A stretch of 64,000 nt of DNA, taken from NCBI GenBank assembly GCA_022828595.1, contig JAKGHH010000002.1, forward strand, positions 81,068,383 through 81,132,382, written 5' to 3'. The notes below the pieces were generated by a model. The model was not told where the DNA came from and searched no databases. It saw nothing but the letters and a program-made list of their open reading frames with translations. Each line of letters opens with the position of its first letter. Position 1 is the stretch's first letter. Position numbers and translations under genes: made by a program. Origin of the DNA: Nelumbo lutea (taxonomy: Eukaryota > Streptophyta > Magnoliopsida > Proteales > Nelumbonaceae). Below, piece after piece: positions 12,333-22,556 of this stretch.

Positions 12333-13012
12333 CCCCAGCAACGGCGCCAAAAACTTGATGTGTGGCTCATTGTGACACTAGCAAGTGCATTAGCCGTTCA
12401 AGTAATAAAGTAGTGAGTGAAGTATCGTTCCCACGAGGATTTAGGAAACAATTACCAATACTAAATTGAGCACTTCTTATCTGATCAACAAATAAATCAA
12501 AACTTTAATGAAAGCTAAAAAATCCTAAATTAAAATCTATCTAAATCATTGGCCCAATTGCCTTCAAATCAGGTTAGAAGTGTAAGCAGTAAATGTCAAT
12601 TTCAGAATTCAGCAATCTATCAATTTGGATCATTCGAATAAATCATGATTGAGCCTTGGTTTGGTGAAACCCCAAGGTCATGAACAGCCTCTCTCAAGCG
12701 CATGTTCATCCTATGCATGAGTGACGGTTCTTCTATCTCTAGCAAGAATCTAATCCCCATGCATGCATTTCTTCAAACGCTTCTAAGGCATCAATTCAAA
12801 TATGAATTGATCACCAACTGAATTGTGCAAGTTATTTCTAACCTTGCACTCAATTCAGTTCTTGAATAGTAGATTTGAATTCCTAGAGTCTCTCTCAAGC
12901 ACTCTAGGAATTCCAAGCTTTAGATCCATTCGGCCAATCTGAAAATTGCAGATCTGAATTCTCTTTCAAGCAATTCAGATCTTGCAATCTCAGATCTGAG
13001 AATTCAGATCTG
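9785..13012. repeat. Dispersed palindrome CAGATCTG, 18 exact copies
   Basis: Exact copies begin at 9785, 9826, 10269, 10305, 10619, 10663, 10849, 10933, 11584, 11599, 11620, 11794, 11831, 11843, 12050, 12949, 12991 and 13005. Many extend to TTCAGATCTGAA. They are spread over the internal region and the start of the LTR, not in a single tandem array. An 8-base word would be expected less than once in this length. Confidence 0.9.
12333..12349 (-). other. Primer binding site, tRNA-Asp type (G2)
   Basis: On the minus strand it reads TGGCGCCGTTGCTGGGG, one mismatch from the tRNA-Asp complement, six bases (AGTTTT) after the LTR end at 12356. Confidence 0.9.
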
Positions 13013-13934
13013 AGTTTTGAAGGTTAGTTGGCCGAATCAATCTATAATAACACCCTTATTCAAGAAACTTCAAGTACAATTCATGACCATTTGAATGAAT
13101 CAAAAAGAATTAGATTGCTGAACTGAAATTTTACAAGTTGAAATACATCAAGGAAGAATGGAAAAAAAGAGAAAGAAGAAAGAAAATATAACAAAGAAAC
13201 TGAATTCGAATCAAAAGAGAATGAAACTACAATTGATTTATTACAAAAGATTTATGAATCACAAACCCTCAATTCGAACTCACCTTCTCTTCTAACTTGC
13301 TTGTCTTGAACTTCCTTCAGCCCTTCTTCTTCTTCTTCCTTGCGCCTAGCCTTCTTCTCTTCTCTTCTCTCAAGGTGGCCGAACCTCTAAGAGTGGGAGA
13401 GCCTTCCTCTCAAGCAATTGAACACCTCTCTCCCCCCTCCTAGAGGCCTCCTTATATAGTTTTTCAAGGGGGCTCTTGCCCCTTCTTGAAGCCTCTAGAA
13501 TGGGGTGTATTACACCCCTTTCTTGAACTTTCTAGAGCTCTCATGAAAGCCTCCTAAGGGCTGTTATTTGGGCTGCACTTAGGCTCTCTCTTAGCACATG
13601 ATAGCTATACATTGAGCTGCTCTTTTGGATTGAGAATGGGCCTTCCTTGCTGGGCCGAATTCTACTCATAGCTAGGCTTTCTTTTCTTGGGTTTTCTCAA
13701 GAAATTCACTTGCTCTTCTTGGGCCGAAGTGCTCTCTTTTGCTTTCACGACCGGGCTGGATTGAAATTGGTATTTTTGAACCTTCTTTTCTTGCCTTTTT
13801 CCTTCCTTTTCTTGGATTAATTATCCCTGAACTTATTCTTAGCATTAAGCTAAATTAAGGAAAAAATTAATAAAACCGGCATCAAAATCCATGCTAAAGT
13901 CCTAAAAAATTATAGATAAATTATAAGTTCATCA
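12356..13934 (-). repeat. G2 5' LTR
   Basis: Plus-strand ends are TGATGTGTGGCTC and TATAAGTTCATCA (1579 bp). Near its left end it holds the U5 box ATCGTTCCCACGAGGATT, shared with the other gypsy LTRs here. It is followed directly by the right 73-bp copy of W integrase. Its partner 3' LTR is missing. Confidence 0.85.
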
Positions 13935-14007
13935 ATTTCGTGTTCTAACACTCATGGGACCACATACATCAGTATGTATTAGGTCAAGTGTGCCTGTACA
14001 TATTTCA
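13935..14007 (-). repeat. 73-bp direct duplication, right copy
   Basis: Identical to 8545-8617. From here W integrase continues to the right without loss, so this copy is the original downstream flank of the G2 insertion. Confidence 0.95.
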
Positions 14008-15419
14008 GGCTTACCGTTAAATGGCCGTTTGGTCATCTTGCCTTGTAGGCAAGGCTCACAGGTGGGAAGATCTTCTACAATTAGAAAATCCAAAGGACCA
14101 TCATTTACCAACCTTGTGATTCGGTCAACACCGATGTGACTAAGTCGGTAATTCTACAGACACGTGGGGTTAACTGTATCACAGACTCTCTTCTTGGGGA
14201 TTTCAGCCGATGTAGTTTCGGTTATGTTAGTTTCTAGAGAAGGATGTAGAACATAGAGACTGTTCTCCAGTTCTCCGTATGCGATGAATCTGTTATTTCT
14301 TTTAATATTAATCGTATTACTAAAGAAGACAGAATAACCATTTGCACACAGTTTTGAAATAGAAATCAAAATTCTCCTTAAATTTTGTACATAAAGACAA
14401 TCTTTCACTACAATTATTCCTTCTCTAAAAATTAACTCCATGGTTCCGATTGTCGCGGCTGCAACAGTTGCAGTAGTCCCCAAGTAGAGTGTAACTTCTC
14501 CTTCACTCAACGTTCTGCTTACCTTGAACCCCTGCAGTGAGTTACACGCATGATTTGAAGCCCCAGAGTCAATACTCCAGGACGCAGAAGCTACCAATAA
14601 ATTGGTTTCTATAACACAAGTTTCAAAATTACCTTTCTTGGATTCCAGGTAGGCAGGACAGTTACTTTTCCAGTGGCCGGTCTTCTTGCAGAAGTGACAG
14701 GCATCCGATGCTTTGTCTTTCTTTTGCTTCTTACCCTTAGTGGCTTTCTTCTGAGGCTTCTTTGCCTTCCTCTTTCTCTTGCCCGTCTTGCTAACTTCAA
14801 CAAGCATAGCTACAGGCTCATCCTTTCTAATCAGTTCTTCGGCTCTTTGCAACATATTGCTGAGCTCTTGCAAGCTGACATTCAGCTTGTTCATGTTATA
14901 GTACATGATGAATGGATTAAAGGAAGGAGGCAAAGAATTAAGGATAACATCTATCTGGGTCGCAAGGTCCAGCCTGGATCCAAGAGCTTCCAGTTCATTA
15001 ATGTATCCCATCATCCGAAGACAATGGTCATGAACTTGTTGGCCTTTGGACATTTGAGCGGTCATGAAATATTTCAAGACCTTTTGTCGAGTAGAACGAT
15101 TATGCTTTTCATACATCATCCTGAGACTGTCCAATATGTCCTTAGCGAGTTCAATCTAATCGAACTGCCTCTGTATTAGGTTGTCCAAGGAGGCAATGAT
15201 GTAACACCGGGCAAGGGAGTTTTTCTCCTCCCATTCCTGATAGTCTCTCCTTCAGGCCTTAGAAGCCTTGTCACCCGGACGCTCCAGGGCAGGATTCTTT
15301 GCCACTTTGTCCAACTTTTCAGAAGCAAGGACCAGCATAAGGTTCCTGTACCAGTCGGCATATTTTGGGCCCTTAAGCTTGTTGTTGTCAAGAAGCTTTG
15401 CAAATGATCCGTTTGCCAT
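14008..15419 (-). pseudogene. W gag, protease and integrase N-terminal half
   Basis: Translation starts at the ATG ending at 15419 (MANGSFAKLLDNN), the same start as in Z (38541) and V (46979). Gag is broken by a stop near 15252 and another near 15135; from about 15134 to 14154 one frame stays open for 326 residues. It contains a complete zinc knuckle CHFCKKTGHWKSNC, an intact aspartic protease motif (IDSGAS) and the pre-integrase region with HPSLETN. A stop at 14154 falls just before the HHCC zinc-binding part of integrase (NYRLSHIGVDRITRL). Gag binds and packages RNA, protease cuts the polyprotein and integrase inserts the cDNA; here the chain is split three times and then by G2. Confidence 0.88.
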
Positions 15420-17203
15420 TTTTTGATAAAAGAGCAAACATCAGTCCACAACCTAATTTGATTCATGTTCATTTCATAGATATGGATTTTAATCTACGAT
15501 CCATTTCCATTTATTCATCTCTGAGATTTCCCTCATTTCTCAGTGACGGAGACTATGGGTTGTCTCTGGAAATGTGGGAAATCACATAGGGTGCATGGAG
15601 CCAACTGTTTCAGCTGCATAACCCCACCACCTTTCTATGAAGGATCATATCCACTCATCATATGAGTTTTTCCTTTGGCCTCTATCAGACAAGGTTCAGA
15701 GCCGTTTTCAAGTAAACCTTTCTGTCCAGTGAGTGCCCACCCATCATGTTCGTGAACATCAAGGTACCGTGAGAGAGTTCCCATTTTCTGGTGAAGCCCC
15801 TCCCACATCGGTCTATGACGCCCCTATCATCTTATGAAACACTTAGACAAGTTCAACAGCAAATGGATAGCCCATTTTCTGGTGCATTTCCTCATTACTG
15901 AGGGACTCATCCTCATGCTAATGATGGAAGGCTTTTAGAGAGTTCATCATATGAATCTCCCTATCACTTGCACTCATATTAGCTAGAGGGAATAGTTAAT
16001 TATGCCCTATTTTGATTTAGGTCAAACCAAAGTGGCTCCCATTGACTTTCATAAAGTCAGATTTTGGTGGGCCTTTAATCGGCTAGGGTTCCGCACGTAA
16101 CCTCTTGATGAGGTGTGGGGCCCACCACTGAGGGAGGTCATCCAATGACCAAAAGGGACACCATGGCAATGATGTGCATTCAGCCATGGTGTGCGCAAGA
16201 GCCACTGTCGAATGAGCATGGGCCAAGCACTTATGGCCCATGTACGTAGCACATCACACATCCATACATCTCATGCAGGGATAAATTGATCCAATCAATT
16301 AATCATCTGTAAGGCCCATTGGAAGCCCATTTTAAATCCATAATATTAACCATTAATATTATCTAGGTATATGGGCTGAATTAGGGTTACCCAGTTCGGC
16401 CCATATAGCTTTATCCTTTGAAGTGGGCTTTTGGCAGTTTTAACTATTTAAAACTGGGCCTTTACAGGTTGGGCCAAATTAACCATTTAATTAAATATCA
16501 ATCCTCAGGCCCATTAGTGGGAAAATTAGGGCTGACTTTCAGCCTTGATTAAACCCTAGATTTGGTCCAAACAGTTTGAACCAATCTTGGTTCGAATGGG
16601 TCTAGGGTTTGATCTTTAATTAAATCATTAATTCAAGAAAATAATTTGAAATTAAAGAACTGATAAAAGAAAAAACAAGAATCAGTCAATCAGGGCTATT
16701 CGCACAATCCATCCTGCAAAACAGAAGTTAGATCATAGATTGCAGTTTCACAAATTGCAAATCGCAGGTAGCGAATGTCCCATTTGTGAAATCTCCTTCC
16801 ATGCGCCGCCATCTTCGATCCAAAAATAAAAATATATACAAATCCTATTTCTATTAATAATTACATCAGATTGAATGCCTATATATTAAGTCTAAAATTA
16901 AAAATAAAAAAATTATTTACAGACCAAATGTAATAAATAAATCAAGAAACTGCAAATCTTGTAATTCTCCCTATGCAGATCAAGAATTCGATCTCCTCTT
17001 GTAAGAACAGCCCATAAATCAAGAAAATCATATAGAACTATTCTAAACAATAATCAGATTTATATAAAATTAATTTCAGATTATTTTCCCATCAATTTTG
17101 GGAACATTTCCCAAAACCCATATCTGCGCAAATTGGGTAGAATGCCTTCTCCCCAGTTGCGCAGGTTCAGATCTGAAACAGAGTGGTTCAAGATTTGAAC
17201 CAT
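15420..17203 (-). mobile_element. W untranslated leader
   Basis: About 1.8 kb lies between the primer site and the gag start, without coding potential. It is conserved with the leaders of Z and V. Shared landmarks include the CACCATGG...CCATGGTG hairpin segment (near 16160-16195), the GGGCCATAAG...TTGGCCC hairpin (near 16222-16242) and the block CTCTCACGGTACCTTG (near 15760-15780). Confidence 0.75.
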
Positions 17204-17216
17204 GGCTCTGATACCA
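17204..17216 (-). other. Primer binding site, initiator Met tRNA (W)
   Basis: Minus strand TGGTATCAGAGCC, one base inside the 5' LTR. This is the standard plant copia primer site. Confidence 0.95.
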
Positions 17217-17217
17217 C

Positions 17218-19163
17218 TGAAGGGATAGGAAATCCATCACATGGACACTCAAAGATTGCGAAATAAGGGGGCGAATTTCAAAAATTTTCTCTCCCTTCAA
17301 CTGGGAATCGAATTCCCCATTTAGAAAATCATATTTTTAAGGATCATTCTTGAACCATAAACTGAACCAGATCTGAACCAAAAGGAGTAGGGAGGGATAA
17401 TACCTGATACAGAGAAGCAGTATCTCCCAATGGAGGTGTTCACGCCCAAGGAAGGATCCAAAATCTGCTCCCACTAAAGATGGCGCAGTGCAGGGTGGAG
17501 CAGAATCAACAGTGTTCTTCCAAAAGAACTTGACCCTTCGCAAGAATCAACTGGACGGCTCAGCAATACAACTCCCACCAATCTTTTCTCCAAAAGATTG
17601 GTATCAAGATCAAATCTTGATTTCTCCCAAGAACTGGAGATCGAACTGCTGGAGGCGGCGGCTGTAGGAAGGAGGCGGCAAGAGAGTATTTGTAGGGTGC
17701 AGAATTCTCTCTTCTTGTAATCTCGGCTCTAAAGACAAGAGTGTGTAGCTTGCATGTCTAAAGGCTGCCGCCCCCTCTTCCTTTTATAGAGTCAAAGGGA
17801 TCAGCTCCTAATCCCATTAGGAGTTGCTAACCCAAATCATATTTGGATTAGAAGTCTCTTTAAGTGATAAGGGATAACCCTTATCTTATCTACAGATTAG
17901 ATCAGCCATCTCCTAATCTAATTAGATGGTTTCCAGATCTAAATCTCATTTAGATCTTGGACTCTCTAAGTGGATAGGGTCTGGGCCCAATCCTATCAGC
18001 TGATCCATCTCAAAATTCGCCCCTTAAGTGACTAATCAAATTAGCCCAGTTCGAAATGGGCTTAAGGCTCATTTAAGGTTATGTATTCATTTAGCCTTCC
18101 AAACTACTGCCCAGTTGGGCTTCCTTGTATGGCGTGGAACCCAAATATTGATCTACACATCAGCCACATGGGTTCAGCCCAGCCTTTGTTACAAGGCCTG
18201 GTCGAATACACTGTTATGGACAATGCACCCCCTGAAACCCATCAGATGGGCTCTATGGGCCCAACACTTACCCTAAGTGGTCCCTGGGCCAAGCCACCTT
18301 GTAACACCTAGGGACTGTGGGCAGATGCAAGATTAGCCCATTAGGTATTATCCTCAATGGTCTTACACTTAACCTCTTAGCCCACAATGATCATACACTG
18401 CCCGACAAGAGAGGACCTCTCCCTCGGCTGCAAGAAACAGTGTTGCACTCTCTCAAGTATGGATCCCGGGAATTAAAACCTTTTACAAACATTTCGAAAG
18501 CATAATATATATACTCTTATATCTCATATAAAACATATTTTGCAAAACAAATCTCAACGATTGAAATCGGCTGCCGGCAGTCTTGGTTTCCATCAGTGAG
18601 AGTGCATCCCCGATCATTACCTTAGTCCGACAAAGGGGCTAATCCTGTCACTATGATCACCCACTCAGATGAATTCTCAGACTGTCCCAACATACCCAGG
18701 TTTTGACCCCCACTAAGGATTTGACTGATTGGTACATCCAAGATAGCCCAATCTGACACCTAGTGCAGTATCATAATCGAGTCTAGGGGTCGGGTGTAAC
18801 TTTCCAGTTTTTTCCATCAATCTCCAAGGTCCAGGGCAATACTGGAGATCTGGTCCGGTTCAAAGATTTAATTAATCCTACACTATATGTGCCTAGGGTC
18901 TCACCCCGGTAGCTTAGACAAGCCACCCGAACCGACTTGGTGGCACCACAGTGTCAGCCTTGTCAGGATAGGTCTCCACAGACCGACCCATTGGTTGTGA
19001 ACAATCTAAACTAACACAAGTCTCATTAAGTGTCCAGTTTAAGGATATTACACAGAAACATACCAAGGGAACATGAATCAAATATGCACTTTTATTCATT
19101 TACAATAAACTCATAAAGTACATCATTTTGATTGAAGCTAAGGGCATACAAAACTGTCTAATA
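17218..19163 (-). repeat. W 5' LTR
   Basis: Length 1946 bp, plus-strand ends TGAAGGGATAGG and ACTGTCTAATA (a C-to-T change from the usual CTAACA). It carries the TATA box at 17781-17790 and dyad boxes at 17805-17956. Reading frames inside it, for instance near 18081-18311 and 18914-19099, recur in other LTR copies and are taken as non-coding. Confidence 0.95.
17781..17956 (-). promoter_or_regulatory. Copia LTR promoter: TATA box with upstream dyad boxes
   Basis: On the minus strand TCTATAAAAG occupies 17790-17781. Immediately upstream are short perfect dyads with 3-4 base centres: CTCCTAAT/ATTAGGAG (17805-17823, centre CCC), CCAAAT/ATTTGG (17832-17846, centre CAT), GATAAGGG/CCCTTATC (17866-17885, centre ATAA), an imperfect CTCCTAAT dyad (about 17910-17930) and GATCTAAAT/ATTTAGATC (17936-17956, centre CTC). 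The same series precedes the TATA box in S2, X, Y, S1 and the W 3' LTR. Confidence 0.65.
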
Positions 19164-19618
19164 GTGGGTGGCACCCTAGAGTAGATGGTTGACGGCTGAG
19201 ATCTAGTGGTTAGGGGCTGAATGGTGAGGATTAGAAGTTAGGTGGCACCCTAGGGTTAAAAAGCTAAAAAGAGAGTGCCCTAAAATGAATGGTGGAGATT
19301 AGAAGGGATGGAAGATGGAGATTAAGCAGCTAGCAACGGCTAGGGTTTTCTAAGGATGAAAAGAATGAGTTAAAAGGCACCCTCCTGTTCTCAGTTTTTC
19401 ACAAAAGCACCCCCTCTCAACTAAACTTCACACCAGCTTCCCAAAAACTGTATTTCAGCCATGAAACTTCCCTAGTTTTCCACATAATTTGCACTGAGAC
19501 CCTCAGAAGTCATCACATTGAATTTAACAGGGAAAAGGGAACACTTTGACTTTTCTAAGGCCGAAAATACCGCTAAAATAATCCCCTTAAGGCATCAAAA
19601 TACAGAGTTACCACCTAC

Positions 19619-19765
19619 ATAGACTTGCGATGAATTCAAAGCCCGAAACAAGCTACGATGAGCTCAGGACCTGCATAGATTTGTGATGAGCTGAAAGCCA
19701 TCACACACCTACAATGATCTCAATTTCATCACAGGTCATTAATGAATAAGAGAACACGTGCTTCA
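19619..19765. other. G1-derived unit resumed after the solo LTR
   Basis: Joining 4033 to 19619 gives a degenerate local repeat: TCAAAGCCCGAAA at about 4010 recurs at about 19638, with AGCT...ACCTRC...TAGA following in both. The sequence continues into the minus-strand PMD fragment, so G1 and that fragment were contiguous before the solo LTR inserted. Confidence 0.5.
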
Positions 19766-20397
19766 CTAATAACACGCATGATAGAGCATTTGGTAGGATT
19801 GGAAAGGACACATAAGATAAGTATTAACATCACTCGTGCCATGCCAATCTAAGAGGCTTGCAAAATGAAGTAGCACACGTGTATTATGAGAATCCAGAAG
19901 AACTTGTAGAGCGACAACGTCCTCAACGGTGATACCAAACCCACCAAAATAACCCACGAAGGTATGAATACAGCAACCCCAATGCTCTAGAAGAAGCTTC
20001 ATATAGCTAATCCCTTCCTTGCTAGGAAGATCCAGAAAACAATCAATGAAATGAAGAAGCCCAACATCTCAATGTAACCGGTAGAACATAGGGTTTACCA
20101 CTATGAAGTGTGCCCAACTAGACTAGTTCACCGGTGACCTTGAATCATTAGTTCTCAACTCATGGCACCAGAACGACATAGAGTGATCCAATTGATGTAC
20201 AAACACATCAATTTCTTTCCCTCTACTTCATCAAACTCCCCTCCTTTGCACCTTGAAACTAGCATAGGGGGCCAGAAACCCTTTCCACCGTCCTTCATTT
20301 TGGAAGGCTCATGCTCAAAAAGCATGTCCGCAGTATCCATGACCCTAACGAAATCAACAAATGGACATTCTGACTTCTTCAAAACACGTGGAGCCAT
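19766..20397 (-). pseudogene. PMD gene fragment, minus strand (N-terminal part)
   Basis: The start is the ATG at 20397-20395 (MAPRVLKKSECPFVDFVR), which aligns with the plus-strand PMD start at 22670 (MAPHQ...DCPFFDFVREV). The next 60 residues share GFWPP and related blocks. After a break near 20155 another frame (19766-20002) carries HWGCCIHTFVGYFGG and GITVEDVVAL, the plant mobile domain signature (THTF...FGE...TIEDVA). Homology stops near 19930, so the copy is truncated. PMD proteins (PF10536, MAIN-like) occur both as host proteins and in transposons. Here it lies antisense to the G1 gag, which suggests an extra antisense gene of that element. Confidence 0.65.
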
Positions 20398-20530
20398 TAT
20401 TGAGAATAGATTGTATGATAAAATTGAAGGAGAAGAGAAAGTAGAAAGGTAAAACAAAATGAGCACAGAGAACACAATGGAATCAAAGTAGGAATGCAGG
20501 CAGAAAGCACAAAACATTTCCCGGCATCAC

Positions 20531-20539
20531 CCTCTTATA
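20531..20539 (-). promoter_or_regulatory. TATA box of the minus-strand PMD fragment
   Basis: TATAAGAGG on the minus strand, about 135 bases before the ATG. The same nonamer lies about 115 bases before the ATG of the plus-strand PMD gene (22548-22556). Confidence 0.55.
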
Positions 20540-20829
20540 CAGGCCTCGCACTAGTCTGGAAGCCCAAATGACATTGTAGAAGACCAAAGGAAATGATTAC
20601 TAGTCTTCCATCATCGTTCAATCAAAAAGATAGCCCACAAAAAATATGGAAGTACCCTCTAAAAAGTGGGACAATCGGTAGATCAATTTAAAAAGGACTG
20701 CCACATTAGCAAACTGCCACTACATAAGAATCAACACCAAATACCCGAGCCACACGCACGTCTATAACACATTAATGTGAGTCGACAGTAATGCGAGAGG
20801 CACACGCATAACGGTCAGTTTCATCACCA

Positions 20830-21025
20830 CTGAATAGCATGAGAATGTGAAAAGCCCCAATGTTGCACAGCTACTACTACTCCCACCGGAAGAGCCAATA
20901 GAGCAGCAATATCCTCAACGATGATACCAAACTCACTTAACGCACCCATGAAGGTATGAGTACAGCAGCACCAATGCTTCGGAAGAGGGTTCACATAGTT
21001 GACACCTTCCTTGCCGGGTGTAGGT
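20830..21025 (-). pseudogene. Second minus-strand PMD fragment (core motif only)
   Basis: Translating the minus strand from about 21015 gives GKEGVNYVN, then HWCCCTHTFMGALSEFG and IIVEDIAALLALPVG before stop codons near 20830. This aligns with the same core region of the plus-strand gene (SREGVKYV...HWCCGTHTFVGAFG...TIEDVAALLAL). It is about 60 residues long and is joined at both ends to unrelated DNA. It lies upstream of the longer minus-strand fragment, so it is a separate, rearranged copy. Confidence 0.65.
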
Positions 21026-22540
21026 GGGGTAAGGTTAGATTGGGGAGCGGTCTCTTTGTAAGATAGAGAAAGACCAAAAGTCAGAGCAGGGTTAGATCTC
21101 GGGTTAGGATGCTAAGTCTGAGTGGTAGAGTTGGGAGTTCAAGCAAGAGTGCTTGATTGCTGAATGACTTTCAATATGAGGAAGATCTCTATTTATAGGG
21201 GAGACCCCAAGATCCTAAAAGGTAGGAGATAGAGGCACTCATTTCTTATTAGGAAAGGGAATATTGTGCTTGCTATCAATCATTAAATGCACCACTAGGG
21301 TTTTGCTACGTGTCTCATGGGGATTTTTTTGAGTATCGATTTTCCTTTCACTCAGAAGCCCTTATTACTCACGTGTACTACCACCTCTTATGTGTCTTAC
21401 ATAATTGACATGGTCCTAGTGACATCACCATCCAGCAGGTGATGTCTTGTTAACTTTATGTGGCATCTTGCTGTGTTTGTTCCTTTGACATTGTGCGTAC
21501 AGGTGTCGCCTAGACACGGTTCCTTAGCAGGTCGCTGCATCATGGCGGTTGAGGGTTTATCACAGGTTTGAATGTGTATGGGTCTCATCGCAACTCCAGC
21601 CCAGGTTTGCCTGAGCTCAGGCTACGAGTGGGTTCACTGAGAGCATGCGATGAACCATGGATTTATCGCAGCTCTACGATGTGTGTTGTGTTCATCGTTA
21701 ATAGAGGGGAAGTTAATTGTAGGTTGATCACAGGCATCCACGTGGTATCAATACAATATTCATCATGCTCTGAGGGACTGAATGAACTGTGTATACCTAC
21801 ATTATCCTCCCTACTTATCAGTAAGTGGGAGCTTATCAGTAAGCACTTCGCCATTCACGTTTGTTAGGTCTTGTGGTGGGTTCGTTTGCGTGCGCTGGGC
21901 TTGGGAATTTACCATATTTTGTAAGTTTGAGTAGATGACGTGCACCTCACATCTGTGATGGGGTTTTCTTGCATTCCATGGTTTAGCCCCCTTATCTTTT
22001 GATGATTTTGTTTTCTGCCAATGGGCAGTGTTGTGCCTCATTTTTGTGTTTCAGGCCCCCTGACCGTTGACAGGAAAGGAATTAGTAAAAGACACTACCT
22101 GTTGCATTGTGTATTACCCCTTTCTGGCAATGGGCGAGCTTATGTTGAATTTTTGAATTTCAGGCCCCCAAAGTAGGAGGCATAGGAATTAGCAATGTGT
22201 GTTGCCCCTTTCTGGAAATGGGCAAGTTCATGTGGAGTTTTTTGTATCTCAGCCCCTCTGACCTTTAACAGTAAGGAGTTTAGCAAGGGACACTGATGTA
22301 TTCTGTGCCGGTGTGGGGATCGGTATTTAGTGTGTGGTGTAGGTGGAACTAGTGATCCGTCGGTGTATCATATTCCGTTGTTGATAACAACCAAGAAAGT
22401 TATTGGGTGATTGCCACATGGCTTCTATGATTGGTGGTATCTTATTCCTTGTTTCGTGATTAATGTGGCCTGCTCGCTCGTGTGGCACCAATTCAGTTTC
22501 CAATATTCTAAATTGGCGGTTGCTGATGTGGTGCATGAGA
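21026..22540. other. Repeat-derived region without genes
   Basis: No coding region is supported. On the minus strand CTATAAATAG at about 21190-21200 looks like a TATA box followed by a C/T-rich leader (CCCAACTCTACCACTCAG and similar), as in a gypsy LTR, so this may hold the decayed 3' LTR of element T or G1; I could not find its ends. Three diverged units of about 90-110 bp starting TTTCTGNNAATGGGC lie at about 22011, 22120 and 22209. Confidence 0.4.
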
Positions 22541-22547
22541 AGTATTT

Positions 22548-22556
22548 TATAAGAGG
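22548..22556 (+). promoter_or_regulatory. TATA box of the plus-strand PMD gene
   Basis: TATAAGAGG, about 115 bases upstream of the ATG, followed by a C/T-rich leader (CTTTGTTTTCTTTCTCTCG). It is shared with the minus-strand PMD copy at 20531-20539. Confidence 0.55.

Larger units (their letters stand above)
8618..13934 (-). mobile_element. G2: truncated non-coding Ty3/gypsy element inside W
   Basis: A minus-oriented gypsy 5' LTR (12356-13934) and tRNA-Asp primer site (12333-12349) are followed leftward by about 3.7 kb of internal sequence with no gag or pol, and no 3' LTR. The layout (hairpin array, then polypurine-like tract with hairpin, then unique DNA) matches the 3' part of G3, so it is a non-autonomous relative that lost its terminus. 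Its sequence is rich in the palindrome CAGATCTG and in local duplications. Confidence 0.8.
4966..19163 (-). mobile_element. W: Ty1/copia retrotransposon, full length but interrupted by G2
   Basis: The element is bounded by LTRs at 4966-6256 (3') and 17218-19163 (5') and by the target duplication GTGGG at 4961-4965 and 19164-19168. It has a Met-tRNA primer site, a leader of about 1.8 kb, gag, protease, integrase, reverse transcriptase and RNase H in copia order, all with stops or frameshifts. Gypsy element G2 sits in the integrase. The protein motifs resemble the Tork/TAR group, but I do not assign the lineage firmly. Confidence 0.9.
4039..19613 (-). mobile_element. Solo gypsy LTR, split by copia element W
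   Basis: The two LTR pieces are 4039-4965 and 19169-19613, about 1.37 kb together. The plus-strand ends are TGGTGTGCCC and GAGTTACCA, giving TG...CA termini, and the flanks carry the same five bases CCTAC at 4034-4038 and 19614-19618. There is no primer site or internal domain, so this is a solo LTR left by LTR-LTR recombination. It is homologous to the G1 LTR in opposite orientation. Element W with its GTGGG duplication interrupts it. Confidence 0.75.

Noticed and set aside
12333..12349. Part of a tRNA-Asp gene
   Set aside because: Only the 3' end complement is present, next to an LTR; it is a primer binding site.
14673..15179. 168-codon frame on the plus strand
   Set aside because: It is the shadow of the W gag on the other strand; gag motifs read clearly on the minus strand.
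18914..19099. Sense frame near the start of the copia LTR (also at 5986-6192)
   Set aside because: It occurs in U3 before the promoter and is explained by LTR copies being alike; no known motif.
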